Notes: a model not told the origin generated them from the letters alone. Positions 1 to 8,295 are shown, counted from the stretch's first letter. The stretch: 22,070 nt of DNA from Pseudomonadota bacterium (GCA_023388075.1 JAEWGX010000119.1:1-22070), one strand, 5' to 3'. Numbers and translations: made by a program.

Positions 1-62
1 TCGGTAACGCGCCTTGCAACGGTCGTAACCGATTGAATTCCAGAAACTTAGGAGATTGATCA

Positions 63-1043
63 ATGAAGAAATCGCTTCTCGCGCTGGCCGTTGCGGCAGC
101 CCTGCCCGCGTTCGCGCAGGCTCAGACGAACATCGTGCTGAACGGCAGCATCGACGCAGCCATGGAGTACACCGATCCGGACGTGGCAGGCCAGGACAGC
201 GACATCCGCATGAGACAAGGCGTGTGGAGCGGTTCTCGTCTCGCCGTGGTCGGTACCGAAGAGCTCGGCGGCGGCCTCAAGGGCATCTTCAACATCGAGC
301 ATCGTCTGTCGCCCGATGACGGCACGGTGACGTCCGGCGCGACGTTCTGGGCGGGTCAGGCCTGGGTCGGTCTGCAAGGTGGCTTCGGTGCGGTCCGCCT
401 GGGTCGCCAGTACACCCCGATCTTCCGTGCGATCGCCCCTGGTGACATGACCGGCTACAGCTGGTTGAACAACGGCGTCGGCCTGGCCGGTACGCAGATC
501 CGCTTCAACAACGATCTGTCCTACCAGTCGCCCAGCCTCGGTGGCTTCACCATTCACGCGGCGTATGCCCCGGGTGAGCAGCCTGGTGACGACAAGCTGG
601 GTGACACGATCGGTATCTCGGGTGTCGGCGCCTTCGGTCCGGTGAACTTCGGCCTTGGCTACCACGGCATCGATGGCGGCAACACCGGCGCGGACATCGA
701 CGAGATGGCTGTCTCGCTCGGCACCAAGTTCGGCGCGTTCGGCATCGGCCTGGCCGCGGCCACCAGCGATATCGACGCCCCGGGATCCGACAAGCGCAAG
801 GGCTACTTCGTCTCCCTGAGCGCCGGTCTGGGTGCTGGCACGGTGTATCTGACCTTGAAGCAGGAAGACAACTACGACTACGTCAACGACCTGGACAACA
901 CCGGTATCGGCCTGACCTACTCGCACGGCCTGTCCAAGCGGACCTTCGTGTATGTCGCTGCCGGCTACAACAAGGTCGACCAGCTGGGCGGCGGCGAGAC
1001 CAAGCCGAAGTCCATCGCGCTGGGTATGCGCCACTTCTTCTGA
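63..1043 (+). CDS. Outer-membrane porin (Gram-negative trimeric porin family), copy 1
   Basis: General diffusion porin for small hydrophilic solutes, predicted 16-stranded outer-membrane beta barrel. Seen: 326 residues; a signal peptide at residues 1-20 (MKK, hydrophobic core, cleavage after AQA); alternating short amphipathic strands rich in Gly, Tyr and Phe; and a C-terminal Phe (MRHFF), the usual signal for barrel assembly. The start is fixed by AGGAG at about 50-54, 8 bases before the ATG. A strong terminator follows at 1071-1104. Long blocks are identical to the convergent porin at 1110-2075 (for example FTIHAAYA, KGIFNIEH, TVYLTLK), so they are paralogues. Family knowledge: this size and style is typical of Burkholderiales porins. 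Solute preference cannot be read from sequence. Confidence 0.95.
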   Translation: MKKSLLALAVAAALPAFAQAQTNIVLNGSIDAAMEYTDPDVAGQDSDIRMRQGVWSGSRLAVVGTEELGGGLKGIFNIEHRLSPDDGTVTSGATFWAGQAWVGLQGGFGAVRLGRQYTPIFRAIAPGDMTGYSWLNNGVGLAGTQIRFNNDLSYQSPSLGGFTIHAAYAPGEQPGDDKLGDTIGISGVGAFGPVNFGLGYHGIDGGNTGADIDEMAVSLGTKFGAFGIGLAAATSDIDAPGSDKRKGYFVSLSAGLGAGTVYLTLKQEDNYDYVNDLDNTGIGLTYSHGLSKRTFVYVAAGYNKVDQLGGGETKPKSIALGMRHFF

Positions 1044-1070
1044 TCGACTCTCCTAGAGTCACGTCAGCTG

Positions 1071-1104
1071 ACGCCGGGGGTTCCGCCCCCGGCGTTTTTC
1101 TTTT
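1071..1104 (+). terminator. Rho-independent terminator after porin copy 1
   Basis: A perfect 10-bp stem, ACGCCGGGGG (1071-1080) with CCCCCGGCGT (1086-1095), closes a 5-base loop (TTCCG) and is followed by a T-rich tract to 1104. There is no A-tract on the left side, so it should work well for the plus-strand porin and only weakly, if at all, for the minus-strand porin whose stop is at 1110. Confidence 0.9.
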
Positions 1105-1109
1105 GTGCG

Positions 1110-2075
1110 TCAGAAGAAATGGCGCATGCCAAGTGCGATGGTGCGCGGCTTCAGGTCGCCGCCGGCCTGCTGCTCGATCTTGTTGTAGCCAAGCGAAGCG
1201 TAGAGGAACGTGCGCTTCGAGAGGCCGTGCGCGTAGGTCAGGCCGATACCGTCGTCGTCGAGGTCGGTGCCCTGGTCGTCCCGCTTCAAGGTGAGGTAGA
1301 CGGTTCCCGGGCCGACGTCCATCGAGCCGCTGACGAAGATCCCCTTGCGCTTGTTGCCCGCCACTTCGTTCTGCGCGTACTCGGCCCCGACACCGAAGCT
1401 GCCGAACTTCGCGCCCGCCGACACGCCGAACTGCTCGGTGTCGTCGACACCGCTCGCGCCCGAGTCGATGGTCTGGTAGCCGACGCCGAACCGGAAGGCA
1501 CCGAATCGGCCGACCCCGCTGATGCCCATGGCATCGCCGAGCTTGTCGTCGGTGGCGTCCTCGCCCGCCGCGTAGGCCGCATGGATGGTGAAGCCGCCGA
1601 GGCTGGGTGACTGGTACGAGACGTCGTTGTTGAACCGGGTGATGATGCCCGCCAGGCCGTCGCCATTGTTGTACCAGCTGAAGCCGGTGGTATCCCCCGG
1701 CTCGAGCGCGCGCCGCAGGGGCGTGTACTGGCGGCCGAGGCGCACCGTGCCGTAGGCGCCCTGCAGCCCCACCCAGGCCTGCCCGGCCCAGAACGTGCTG
1801 CCCGAGGTGACGGTGCCGGTGTCCGGCGAAAACCGGTGCTCGATGTTGAAGATGCCCTTGAGGCCGCCACCGAGATCTTCGGTACCGACCACGGCGAGTC
1901 GCGAGCCAGCCCACACGCCGTTGGTGATCTTCACGTCGCTCCTGCCGCCGTTGGCATCGCCGTTCAGCGACTCGACTGCCATGTCGATGCTGCCGTTGAG
2001 CGTGATGCTGGTCTGTGCCTGGGCGGCGACTGGAATCGCTGACGCCACGGCCAGCGCGATCATGGTTCTTTTCAT
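1110..2075 (-). CDS. Outer-membrane porin (Gram-negative trimeric porin family), copy 2
   Basis: Second predicted outer-membrane diffusion porin, 321 residues, facing copy 1. The frame is open upstream to 2156, but I place the start at 2075: there the protein begins MKRTMIALAV with a clean 20-residue signal peptide (cleavage after AQA), and GAGGGAAACC lies just upstream on the minus strand. The 27 extra residues of the longer frame would precede the signal peptide and are not credible. It ends in the same MRHFF barrel-assembly motif. Differences from copy 1 cluster in presumed surface loops: after SIDMAVES near the N-terminus, around RRALEPGDTT (likely the constriction loop), and in the TIDSGASG and QNEVAGN stretches. 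That pattern fits altered pore or antigenic properties on a shared scaffold. Confidence 0.94.
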   Translation of the reverse strand: MKRTMIALAVASAIPVAAQAQTSITLNGSIDMAVESLNGDANGGRSDVKITNGVWAGSRLAVVGTEDLGGGLKGIFNIEHRFSPDTGTVTSGSTFWAGQAWVGLQGAYGTVRLGRQYTPLRRALEPGDTTGFSWYNNGDGLAGIITRFNNDVSYQSPSLGGFTIHAAYAAGEDATDDKLGDAMGISGVGRFGAFRFGVGYQTIDSGASGVDDTEQFGVSAGAKFGSFGVGAEYAQNEVAGNKRKGIFVSGSMDVGPGTVYLTLKRDDQGTDLDDDGIGLTYAHGLSKRTFLYASLGYNKIEQQAGGDLKPRTIALGMRHFF

Positions 2076-2240
2076 GGTTTCCCTCGGGTTGAATGCCGAC
2101 GTCATGGAAACATCGGGCCGTGACGCAACGATGTCATCCTGCCCCTGCCCGGACAAGCCTCGAAGGGGTGGCCCGCGGCCTATCTCTTCCAGTACCCCTG
2201 CCCTACCCTCTCGTGGGGGGAAGCCCGCTGCCTCGATCGG

Positions 2241-2269
2241 AAGTATTTCAGGCTTAAACTATCCGGATG
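2241..2269 (+). promoter_or_regulatory. AT-rich promoter/operator candidate at the marR start
   Basis: A short AT-rich island in very GC-rich DNA. TTAAACT at 2254-2260 could be a -10 element, ending only 6 bases before the MarR start codon at 2267. No Shine-Dalgarno sequence precedes that ATG. A leaderless or nearly leaderless transcript is therefore possible. The island has weak dyad symmetry (AGTATTT / TTAAACT), so MarR self-binding is conceivable but unproven. Confidence 0.3.
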
Positions 2270-2809
2270 GACCCGCGGCCCCTGGACCATGAGACACGAC
2301 TTTCGAGCGACGATCACATCGCCCTGCGGCTGTGGCTGCGGCTGCTCACCTGCGTCAACCTCATCGAGTCCACGATCCGCCGCCGCCTGCAGCAGGAGTT
2401 CTCCCTCACGCTGCCGCGCTTCGATCTCCTTGCGCAGCTGGAGCGGGACGACGGCCTCAAGATGAGCGAGCTGTCACGCCGGCTGATGGTCACCAGCGGC
2501 AACATCACGGGCATCGCGGACCAGCTCGAGCGCGACGGCTGGCTCACCCGGGAATCGGTCACCGGCGACCGTCGCGCCACGCGGCTGAGGCTGACGCCAG
2601 CCGGTCGCAAGCGCTTTGCCGCGGTCGCCGCGGTCCACGAGTCCTGGATAGTCGAGCTCATGGGGGCGCTCGATCGTGCCGAGCAGCACGAACTGCAGCG
2701 CCTGCTCGGCCAGCTCAAGAAGGGCTCGCCCGCCAGGGCGTCCGTTCGAGGACCGACGCGCCCGCCCCAACCCGCCGCACGCGCGTCGACGCGCTCGGCG
2801 CAACGCTGA
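2267..2809 (+). CDS. MarR family transcriptional regulator
   Basis: Winged-helix repressor of the MarR family, probably controlling the CoA-pathway genes immediately downstream. Seen: 180 residues; a helical dimerisation segment at about 18-50; a winged helix-turn-helix at about 64-115 (MSELSRRLMVTSGNITGIAD, then the wing with DRRATRLRLT, the typical MarR D-x-R pattern); and a C-terminal dimer helix to about 150. The last 25-30 residues are rich in Arg, Pro and Ala and look disordered. Only 20 bases separate its stop from the next gene, so they may be co-transcribed. Family knowledge: MarR proteins next to aryl-CoA genes are usually released from DNA by an aromatic acid or its CoA thioester. 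That ligand role is inference here. Confidence 0.9.
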   Translation: MDPRPLDHETRLSSDDHIALRLWLRLLTCVNLIESTIRRRLQQEFSLTLPRFDLLAQLERDDGLKMSELSRRLMVTSGNITGIADQLERDGWLTRESVTGDRRATRLRLTPAGRKRFAAVAAVHESWIVELMGALDRAEQHELQRLLGQLKKGSPARASVRGPTRPPQPAARASTRSAQR

Positions 2810-2829
2810 ACCGGAAGAGGAAATCCGCC

Positions 2830-3669
2830 ATGAATTCACCGCTCAACCGAAGCTCGCGCTTCCAGGCTGCCGCCTACCAGGCAGGCCACTTCAGCTGGCG
2901 CATGGAGAAGGACGTCGGCATCGTCACGATCGACCGGCCCGATCGGAAGAACCCGCTCACCTTCGACTCCTACGAGGAGCTGCGCGAGCTGTTCCGCAAG
3001 CTGCCCTATGCGCAGGACGTGAAGGCGGTCGTTCTCACGGGTGCGGGCGGCAACTTCAGCTCCGGCGGCGACGTGCACGAGATCATCGGCCCGCTGGTCG
3101 GAATGAGCATGCCGGAGCTGCTGGAGTTCACCCGCATGACCGGTGACCTGGTGCTGGCCATGCGCCGGGCGCCGCAGCCGATCGTCGCCGCGATCGACGG
3201 CGTGTGCGCCGGCGCGGGCGCGATGCTCGCGATCGCGAGCGATTTCCGCCTGGGCACTCCACGGGCGAAGACGGCGTTCCTCTTCACGCGTGTCGGCCTC
3301 GCGGGCTGCGACATGGGCGCCTGCACGCTGCTGCCGCGGCTGATCGGCCAGGGTCGCGCGAGCGAGCTGCTCTTCACCGGACGCTCCATGACCGCCGAGG
3401 AGGGCGCCACCTGGGGCTTCTACAGCCGGCTGGTGACGGAGGACGCACTCGAGCGCGAGGCGATCGCGCTCGCCGCGAGCCTGGCCGACGGGCCGACCTT
3501 CGCCCATGGCATGACCAAGACCATGCTCAACCAGGAATGGTCCATGACGGTCGAGCAGGCGATCGAGGCCGAGGCACAGGCACAGGCGATCTGCATGCAG
3601 ACGCGGGACTTCGAGCGCGCGTACAAGGCGTTCGCGGCGAAGACGCGACCGGTATTCGAGGGCAACTGA
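2830..3669 (+). CDS. Enoyl-CoA hydratase/isomerase (crotonase) family protein with atypical active site
   Basis: Crotonase-fold enzyme acting on a CoA thioester, 279 residues. The start at 2830 is set by GGAAGAGG at about 2812-2819; the frame is open further upstream but overlaps marR there. Seen: the oxyanion-hole region SSGGD (78-81), GVCAGAGAML (124-133) and FTRVGLAGCDMGAC (152-165). By my alignment to rat crotonase, Glu144 becomes Met132 and Glu164 becomes Arg154, so both hydratase glutamates are missing. Asp161 of GCDMG sits where dienoyl-CoA isomerase has its essential Asp. The protein is therefore probably not a simple hydratase; isomerase, hydrolase or ring-modifying activity is possible. 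Its stop overlaps the next start (TGATG), giving translational coupling to the acyl-CoA dehydrogenase. Confidence 0.9.
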   Translation: MNSPLNRSSRFQAAAYQAGHFSWRMEKDVGIVTIDRPDRKNPLTFDSYEELRELFRKLPYAQDVKAVVLTGAGGNFSSGGDVHEIIGPLVGMSMPELLEFTRMTGDLVLAMRRAPQPIVAAIDGVCAGAGAMLAIASDFRLGTPRAKTAFLFTRVGLAGCDMGACTLLPRLIGQGRASELLFTGRSMTAEEGATWGFYSRLVTEDALEREAIALAASLADGPTFAHGMTKTMLNQEWSMTVEQAIEAEAQAQAICMQTRDFERAYKAFAAKTRPVFEGN

Positions 3670-4886
3670 TGGAAGCGCACCGCGCCCCGCCGCCGGACTA
3701 CCTCGACGCCTCGCTCGCGCTGCCGTTCTTCGAGGACGTTCACGGCCGGCTTGCCCGCGAGGCGCATGCATGGGCCGACGGGGCATTGCCGGGCGTGCTG
3801 GCCGCCGCGCCCGGGCTCGACCAACGCTGCATCGCCCTGGTCCGCTCGCTCGGCGAGGCAGGTCTGCTGCGCTACTGCGTGCCCGCCGCCTGGGGCGGCG
3901 CGCTGCCCGCCATCGATTCGCGCGCGATCTGCCTGCTGCGCGAGTCCCTGGGCTACCACGACGCGCTCGCCGACTTCGCGTTCGCGATGCAGGGCCTGGG
4001 CAGCGGCGCCATCTCGCTCGGCGGCAGCGACGCGCTGCGCGGTCGCTATCTGCCCGAGGTCGCGCAAGGGCGGTCGCTCGCCGCCTTCGCCCTCTCCGAG
4101 CCGGAGGCCGGCTCGGATGTCGCGGCGATGACCACCCGGGCACGCCAGGAAGGCGACGGATGGGTCCTCGACGGCCGCAAGACCTGGATCTCGAACGGCG
4201 GCATCGCCGACTTCTACACCGTGTTCGCCCGCACCTCGGACGAGCCCGGCGCGCGGGGCATCAGCGCCTTCGTCGTCGACGCGGACGCGCCCGGGCTGCG
4301 CATCGCGGAGCGGATCGACGTGGTCGCGCCGCATCCCCTGGCCACGCTGGCCTTCGAGAGCTGCCGCGTTCCCGCCGACCACCTCCTCGGCCGCCCCGGC
4401 GAGGGATTCAAGCTGGCGATGGCGACCCTCGACATCTTCCGCGCCTCGGTCGCGGCTGCATCCCTGGGCATGGCGCGCCGCGCGCTCGCCGAAGCGGTGC
4501 GGCACGCGCGGGGCCGCCGCATGTTCGGCCAGGCGCTCGCGGACTTCCAACTCACCCAGGCGGCGCTGGCCGACATGGCCACCGCCATCGACAGCGCCAT
4601 GCTGCTGACCTGGCGCGCGGCCTGGCTGCGGGACGTCCCGCCCAAGGTGGGCGCCGGCGGATCGGCTCCGCGAGTGACGCGCGAGGCAGCCATGGCCAAG
4701 ATGGTCGCCACCGAGAACGCGCAGCAGGTGATCGATCGCGCCGTCCAGATGTTCGGGGGCCAGGGCGTGCGCGTGGGCTCGATCGTCGAGCGGCTCTACC
4801 GCGAGGTGCGCTCGCTGCGCATCTACGAAGGCGCCACCGAGGTACAGAAGCTGATCATCGCGAGGGAGTTGCTCAGGAACCCTTGA
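3669..4886 (+). CDS. Acyl-CoA dehydrogenase family protein
   Basis: FAD-dependent alpha,beta-dehydrogenase of an acyl-CoA thioester, passing electrons to electron-transfer flavoprotein. 405 residues, the usual length. Seen: an N-terminal helical domain; the FAD/substrate motif SEPEAGSD (143-150); the middle beta domain with the KTWISNG segment; the C-terminal helical domain with FGGQGV near residue 362; and the catalytic-base motif YEGATE with Glu387 in the standard place. All key residues appear intact, unlike the preceding crotonase-like protein. The start ATG at 3669 shares one base with the upstream stop codon. The ligase follows after 34 bases. Substrate is unknown; context suggests an aromatic or cyclic CoA intermediate. 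Confidence 0.94.
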   Translation: MEAHRAPPPDYLDASLALPFFEDVHGRLAREAHAWADGALPGVLAAAPGLDQRCIALVRSLGEAGLLRYCVPAAWGGALPAIDSRAICLLRESLGYHDALADFAFAMQGLGSGAISLGGSDALRGRYLPEVAQGRSLAAFALSEPEAGSDVAAMTTRARQEGDGWVLDGRKTWISNGGIADFYTVFARTSDEPGARGISAFVVDADAPGLRIAERIDVVAPHPLATLAFESCRVPADHLLGRPGEGFKLAMATLDIFRASVAAASLGMARRALAEAVRHARGRRMFGQALADFQLTQAALADMATAIDSAMLLTWRAAWLRDVPPKVGAGGSAPRVTREAAMAKMVATENAQQVIDRAVQMFGGQGVRVGSIVERLYREVRSLRIYEGATEVQKLIIARELLRNP

Positions 4887-4920
4887 CGCACTCGCAGGTT
4901 CTCACAGGAGGCTAGAGACG

Positions 4921-6543
4921 ATGCTGACGACCGGACACGTCGACCACTTCGCGCGGGATCATCTGCCGCGCAAGGAGTTGCAGCCCGATTTCCTCTTCGA
5001 TCCACCCGAGGTCCAGTACCCGGAGCGATTGAATGCCGCCGTGGAACTGCTCGATCGCCACGTCGAGGACGGCAACGGCGAGCGCATCGTACTGCGCACC
5101 GACGATGGCGTCTGCAGCTACCGGCAACTGCAGGCGCAGGTGAATCGAATCGCGCACGTGCTGCGCAACGACATGGGGTTGGTCCCGGGCAACCGCGTAC
5201 TGCTGCGCGGCGCCAACAACCCGATGATGGCCGCCTCGCTGCTCGCCGTCCTCAAGGCCGGGCTGGTGGCCGTGCCCACCATGCCGCTGCTGCGGGCCCG
5301 CGAGCTGCGACCGGTGCTCGAGAAGGCGCAGGTCACCGCCGCGCTGTGCGACGTCCGGCTGAAGGACGAGCTGGTCGAGGCACAGCCGGGCAGTCCGCTG
5401 CAGCAGGTCCTCTACTTCAACGACGGCGACGGCGAAACCCCGGCGGGCGGCTCGCTCGAGGCGATCTGCGCGCAGCGACCCGCCGAGTTCCCTGCCTGCG
5501 ATACCGCGCGCGACGACATTGCGCTCATCGCCTTCACCTCGGGCACCACCGGCAAGCCCAAGGGCACCATGCACATGCATCGCGACATCCTCGCGATGTG
5601 CGACCTGTTTCCGCGCTCGATCCTGAAGGCCAAGGCCGACGACATCTTCTGCGGAACGCCGCCGCTTGCCTTCACGTTCGGGCTCGGTGGCATGCTGTGC
5701 TTCCCGATGCGCGTCGGCGCCTCGACGCTGCTGCTGGAGCGGGTGACGCCCGACGGGCTGCTCGCGGCGATCGCCCGTCATCGCGCGACCATCGTATTCA
5801 CCGCGCCGACCTTCTACCGGCAGATGGCGCCGCTCGTGAAGAACCACGACATCCGCTCGCTCGAGATGAGCGTCTCGGCCGGCGAGGCGCTGCCGGATGC
5901 CACGCGCCAGCTCTGGAAGGAGTCGACCGGCATCGAGATGATCGACGGCATCGGTTCGACGGAGATGATCCACATCTTCATCTCCTCGGCGGGCAAGGAC
6001 GTCCGGCGCGGAGCCATCGGCAAGGCGGTTCCGGGCTACGAGGTGCGGGTGGTGGACGACCAGATGAAGACGCTCGCCCCGGGGCAGGTCGGCATGCTCG
6101 CGGTGCGCGGCCCGACCGGCTGCCGCTATCTCGCCGACCCGCGCCAATCAGTCTACGTGCGCGACGGCTGGAACCTGCCGGGCGACACCTTCAAGATGGA
6201 CGAGGACGGCTACCTCTACTACCAGGCGCGCTCGGACGACATGATCATCTCGGCCGGCTACAACATCGCCGGGCCCGAGGTGGAGGACGCCCTGCTCGGC
6301 CATCCCGCGGTGGCCGAATGCGGCGTGATCGGCGTGCCCGACCCGGACCGCGGCCAGGCGGTGAAGGCGTTCGTCGTGCTGCGCAACGGTTTCTCGCCGC
6401 GGCCCGAGCTGGCGAGGAAGCTGCAGGACCACGTGAAGGAAACCATCGCGCCCTACAAGTACCCGCGCCAGTTGGAGTTCGTGGAATCGCTGCCGCGCAC
6501 CGAAACCGGCAAGCTGCAGCGCTTCCGGCTGCGGGAGATGTAG
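4921..6543 (+). CDS. AMP-dependent aryl-CoA ligase (benzoate/2-aminobenzoate-CoA ligase-like)
   Basis: Activates a carboxylic acid with ATP to the acyl-adenylate and then to the CoA thioester; cytoplasmic. 540 residues with all ANL-superfamily motifs: the P-loop TSGTTGKPKG (206-215), GIGSTEM (343-349) in the A5 position, the hinge region with RSDDMIISAGYNI, and the catalytic lysine Lys531 in TETGKLQ. AGGAGG at 4906-4911 lies 9 bases before the ATG. The N-terminus (HVDHFARDHLP, then LFDPPEVQYPERLN) and the GIGSTEM motif resemble the benzoate and 2-aminobenzoate-CoA ligase group as I know it; this is recognition from memory, not a search. It is the last gene of the marR-led block and presumably provides its first step. 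Salicylate, anthranilate, benzoate and related acids are all possible substrates. Confidence 0.9.
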   Translation: MLTTGHVDHFARDHLPRKELQPDFLFDPPEVQYPERLNAAVELLDRHVEDGNGERIVLRTDDGVCSYRQLQAQVNRIAHVLRNDMGLVPGNRVLLRGANNPMMAASLLAVLKAGLVAVPTMPLLRARELRPVLEKAQVTAALCDVRLKDELVEAQPGSPLQQVLYFNDGDGETPAGGSLEAICAQRPAEFPACDTARDDIALIAFTSGTTGKPKGTMHMHRDILAMCDLFPRSILKAKADDIFCGTPPLAFTFGLGGMLCFPMRVGASTLLLERVTPDGLLAAIARHRATIVFTAPTFYRQMAPLVKNHDIRSLEMSVSAGEALPDATRQLWKESTGIEMIDGIGSTEMIHIFISSAGKDVRRGAIGKAVPGYEVRVVDDQMKTLAPGQVGMLAVRGPTGCRYLADPRQSVYVRDGWNLPGDTFKMDEDGYLYYQARSDDMIISAGYNIAGPEVEDALLGHPAVAECGVIGVPDPDRGQAVKAFVVLRNGFSPRPELARKLQDHVKETIAPYKYPRQLEFVESLPRTETGKLQRFRLREM

Positions 6544-6585
6544 CGCCCCGGCTGGACGCCGCGGCGCCGACCGCGCCCGCGGCGC

Positions 6586-8295
6586 TCAGGCCACTTCGGC
6601 CGCGGGCTTGCGCGCCTGCGCATCACGCAGCTCGCGGCGCAGGATCTTGCCGATGTTGGACTTGGGCAGGTCCGCGCGGAACTCCACGTGCTTGGGCCGC
6701 TTGTAGTTGGTCAGGTTCTTCGCGCAGAACTCCAACACGTCCTGCTCGGTGAGCGAGGGATCCCGCTTCACCACGAAGAGCTTGACCGCCTCGCCGGTGC
6801 GCGCGTCGGGAACGCCGACCGCCGCGCACTCCCGCACGCCGGGATGGCCGGACACCACTGCCTCGATCTCGTTGGGGTACACGTTGAAGCCCGAGACCAG
6901 GATCATGTCCTTCTTGCGGTCGACGATGGTCACGTAGCCGCGCTCGTCCATGATGCCGATGTCGCCGGACTTGAAGTACCCGTCGGGCGTCATGACGGCC
7001 GCGGTGTCGTCCGGCCGCTCCCAGTAGCCCGCCATCACCTGAGGTCCGCGGATGGCGATCTCGCCGGGCTGTCCCAGCGGAACCGGTTGGCCGTCGTCGT
7101 CGATGATCCGGACCTCCGTCGAGGGCAGCGGCAGCCCGATGGTGCCGGTGTAGGCGTCGGTATCGGTGGGATTGCAGGTGACCGACGGCGACGTCTCGGA
7201 CAGGCCGTAGCCCTCGCAGATGGGGCAACCGGTAAGCTTCAGCCACTTCTCGGCCACCGCGGCCTGCACCGCCATGCCACCGCCGGTGGAGACCCGAAGC
7301 TCGGAGAAGTCGAGCTTGCGGAAGTCGTCGTTGTCCGCGAGCAGGTTGTAGAGCGTGTTTACCGCGGGGAAGTGGGTGAACTTGTGTGGCTTGAGCTCCT
7401 TGGCGACGGCGGCCACGTCCCTCGGGTTCGGGATCAGGACGTTCTTCGCGCCAGTGCGCATGCCAAGCAGGCAGCACACCGTCAACGCGAAGATGTGATA
7501 AAGCGGCAGCGCGCACACGACGGTCGACTGTTCCGGCGGCGGCGGCTTGCGCGGGTTGTGCAGCGCCGGCTGCTCCCAGGCCTCGGACTGCAGCACGTTG
7601 GCGATCACGTTGCGGTGGACCAGCGTCGCCCCCTTGGAGACGCCGGTGGTGCCCCCGGTGTACTGCAGGAAGGCCGGATCGTCGTGCCCGGCAGTCGAAG
7701 GCTCGAGCTGCATGCGCGAGCCTTCACTGATGACAGTGCCGAAGCGCACCGCGTCGTCGAGCGTGTAGGCCGGCACCATCTTCTTCAGGTTGCGCACGAC
7801 GAAGTTGACGATGGTGCCCTTGACCGCGCCGAGCAGGTCTCCCATGCTGGCGACCACCACGTGCTTCACCTTGGAGCCGGCCACCACCTTTTCCAGCGTC
7901 GCGGCGAAGTTCTCCAGGATGACGATCGCCTCGGCGCCGGAGTCGTTGAGCTGGTGAGCGAGCTCGCGGGCGGTATAGAGGGGGTTGACGTTGACCACCA
8001 CGTAGCCGGCGCGCAGCACGCCCGCGATCGCCACCGGATACTGGAGCACGTTGGGCATCATGAGCGCCACCCGGGCGCCGGGTGCGAGCCCGCGCGACTG
8101 CAGCCAGGCGCCGAAGTGGCGGGAGAGCTCGTCCACCTCGTGGAAGGTCATGGCGCGGCCCATGCTGACGTAGGCGTCGCGGGCGCTGTGCTTGCGGAAC
8201 GCCTCTTCCATCAGCTCCGGGATCGAGCGGTACTGCGAGGGATCGATGTCCGCCGGGACGCCCGCCGGGTAGTTCTTGAGCCAGAAGCGCTCCAT
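6586..8295 (-). CDS. fadD: Long-chain fatty acid-CoA ligase
   Basis: Converts free fatty acids to acyl-CoA with ATP, feeding beta-oxidation and lipid synthesis; typically associated with the inner membrane. 569 residues, close to the usual FadD length. Motifs seen: ATP-binding YTGGTTGVSKG (212-222), YGLSET (363-368), the fatty-acyl-CoA-synthetase signature starting DGYFKSGD near 438 and running to KKDMIL at about 465, and the catalytic Lys550. AGGAGGAGG lies directly upstream of the ATG, a strong ribosome site. It converges on the aryl-CoA ligase; the 42-base gap between their stops is GC-rich, has no T-tract and no clear terminator hairpin. It is third in a minus-strand run behind the aminopeptidase, with a 100-base gap in which I see no clear promoter. 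Confidence 0.95.
   Translation of the reverse strand: MERFWLKNYPAGVPADIDPSQYRSIPELMEEAFRKHSARDAYVSMGRAMTFHEVDELSRHFGAWLQSRGLAPGARVALMMPNVLQYPVAIAGVLRAGYVVVNVNPLYTARELAHQLNDSGAEAIVILENFAATLEKVVAGSKVKHVVVASMGDLLGAVKGTIVNFVVRNLKKMVPAYTLDDAVRFGTVISEGSRMQLEPSTAGHDDPAFLQYTGGTTGVSKGATLVHRNVIANVLQSEAWEQPALHNPRKPPPPEQSTVVCALPLYHIFALTVCCLLGMRTGAKNVLIPNPRDVAAVAKELKPHKFTHFPAVNTLYNLLADNDDFRKLDFSELRVSTGGGMAVQAAVAEKWLKLTGCPICEGYGLSETSPSVTCNPTDTDAYTGTIGLPLPSTEVRIIDDDGQPVPLGQPGEIAIRGPQVMAGYWERPDDTAAVMTPDGYFKSGDIGIMDERGYVTIVDRKKDMILVSGFNVYPNEIEAVVSGHPGVRECAAVGVPDARTGEAVKLFVVKRDPSLTEQDVLEFCAKNLTNYKRPKHVEFRADLPKSNIGKILRRELRDAQARKPAAEVA

Noticed and set aside
1..32. Inverted repeat TCGGT/ACCGA upstream of porin copy 1
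   Set aside because: Only 5 bp match around a long spacer and the upstream context is cut off by the window start, so chance cannot be excluded.
60..1034. 324-residue open frame antisense to porin copy 1, and similar long frames opposite other genes (883-1914 minus, 4912-6147 minus)
   Set aside because: They mirror genes with strong GC third-position bias, have no ribosome sites or recognisable domains, and encode low-complexity Arg/Ala/Val-rich sequence.
2332..2829. N-terminal extension of the crotonase-like gene by 166 residues
   Set aside because: It overlaps the MarR gene in another frame and encodes Arg/Ala/Pro-rich noise; a good ribosome site supports the start at 2830.
6544..6585. 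Possible bidirectional terminator between the aryl-CoA ligase and fadD
   Set aside because: The gap holds GC-rich direct repeats and a short palindrome but no stable long hairpin with a T-tract on either strand.
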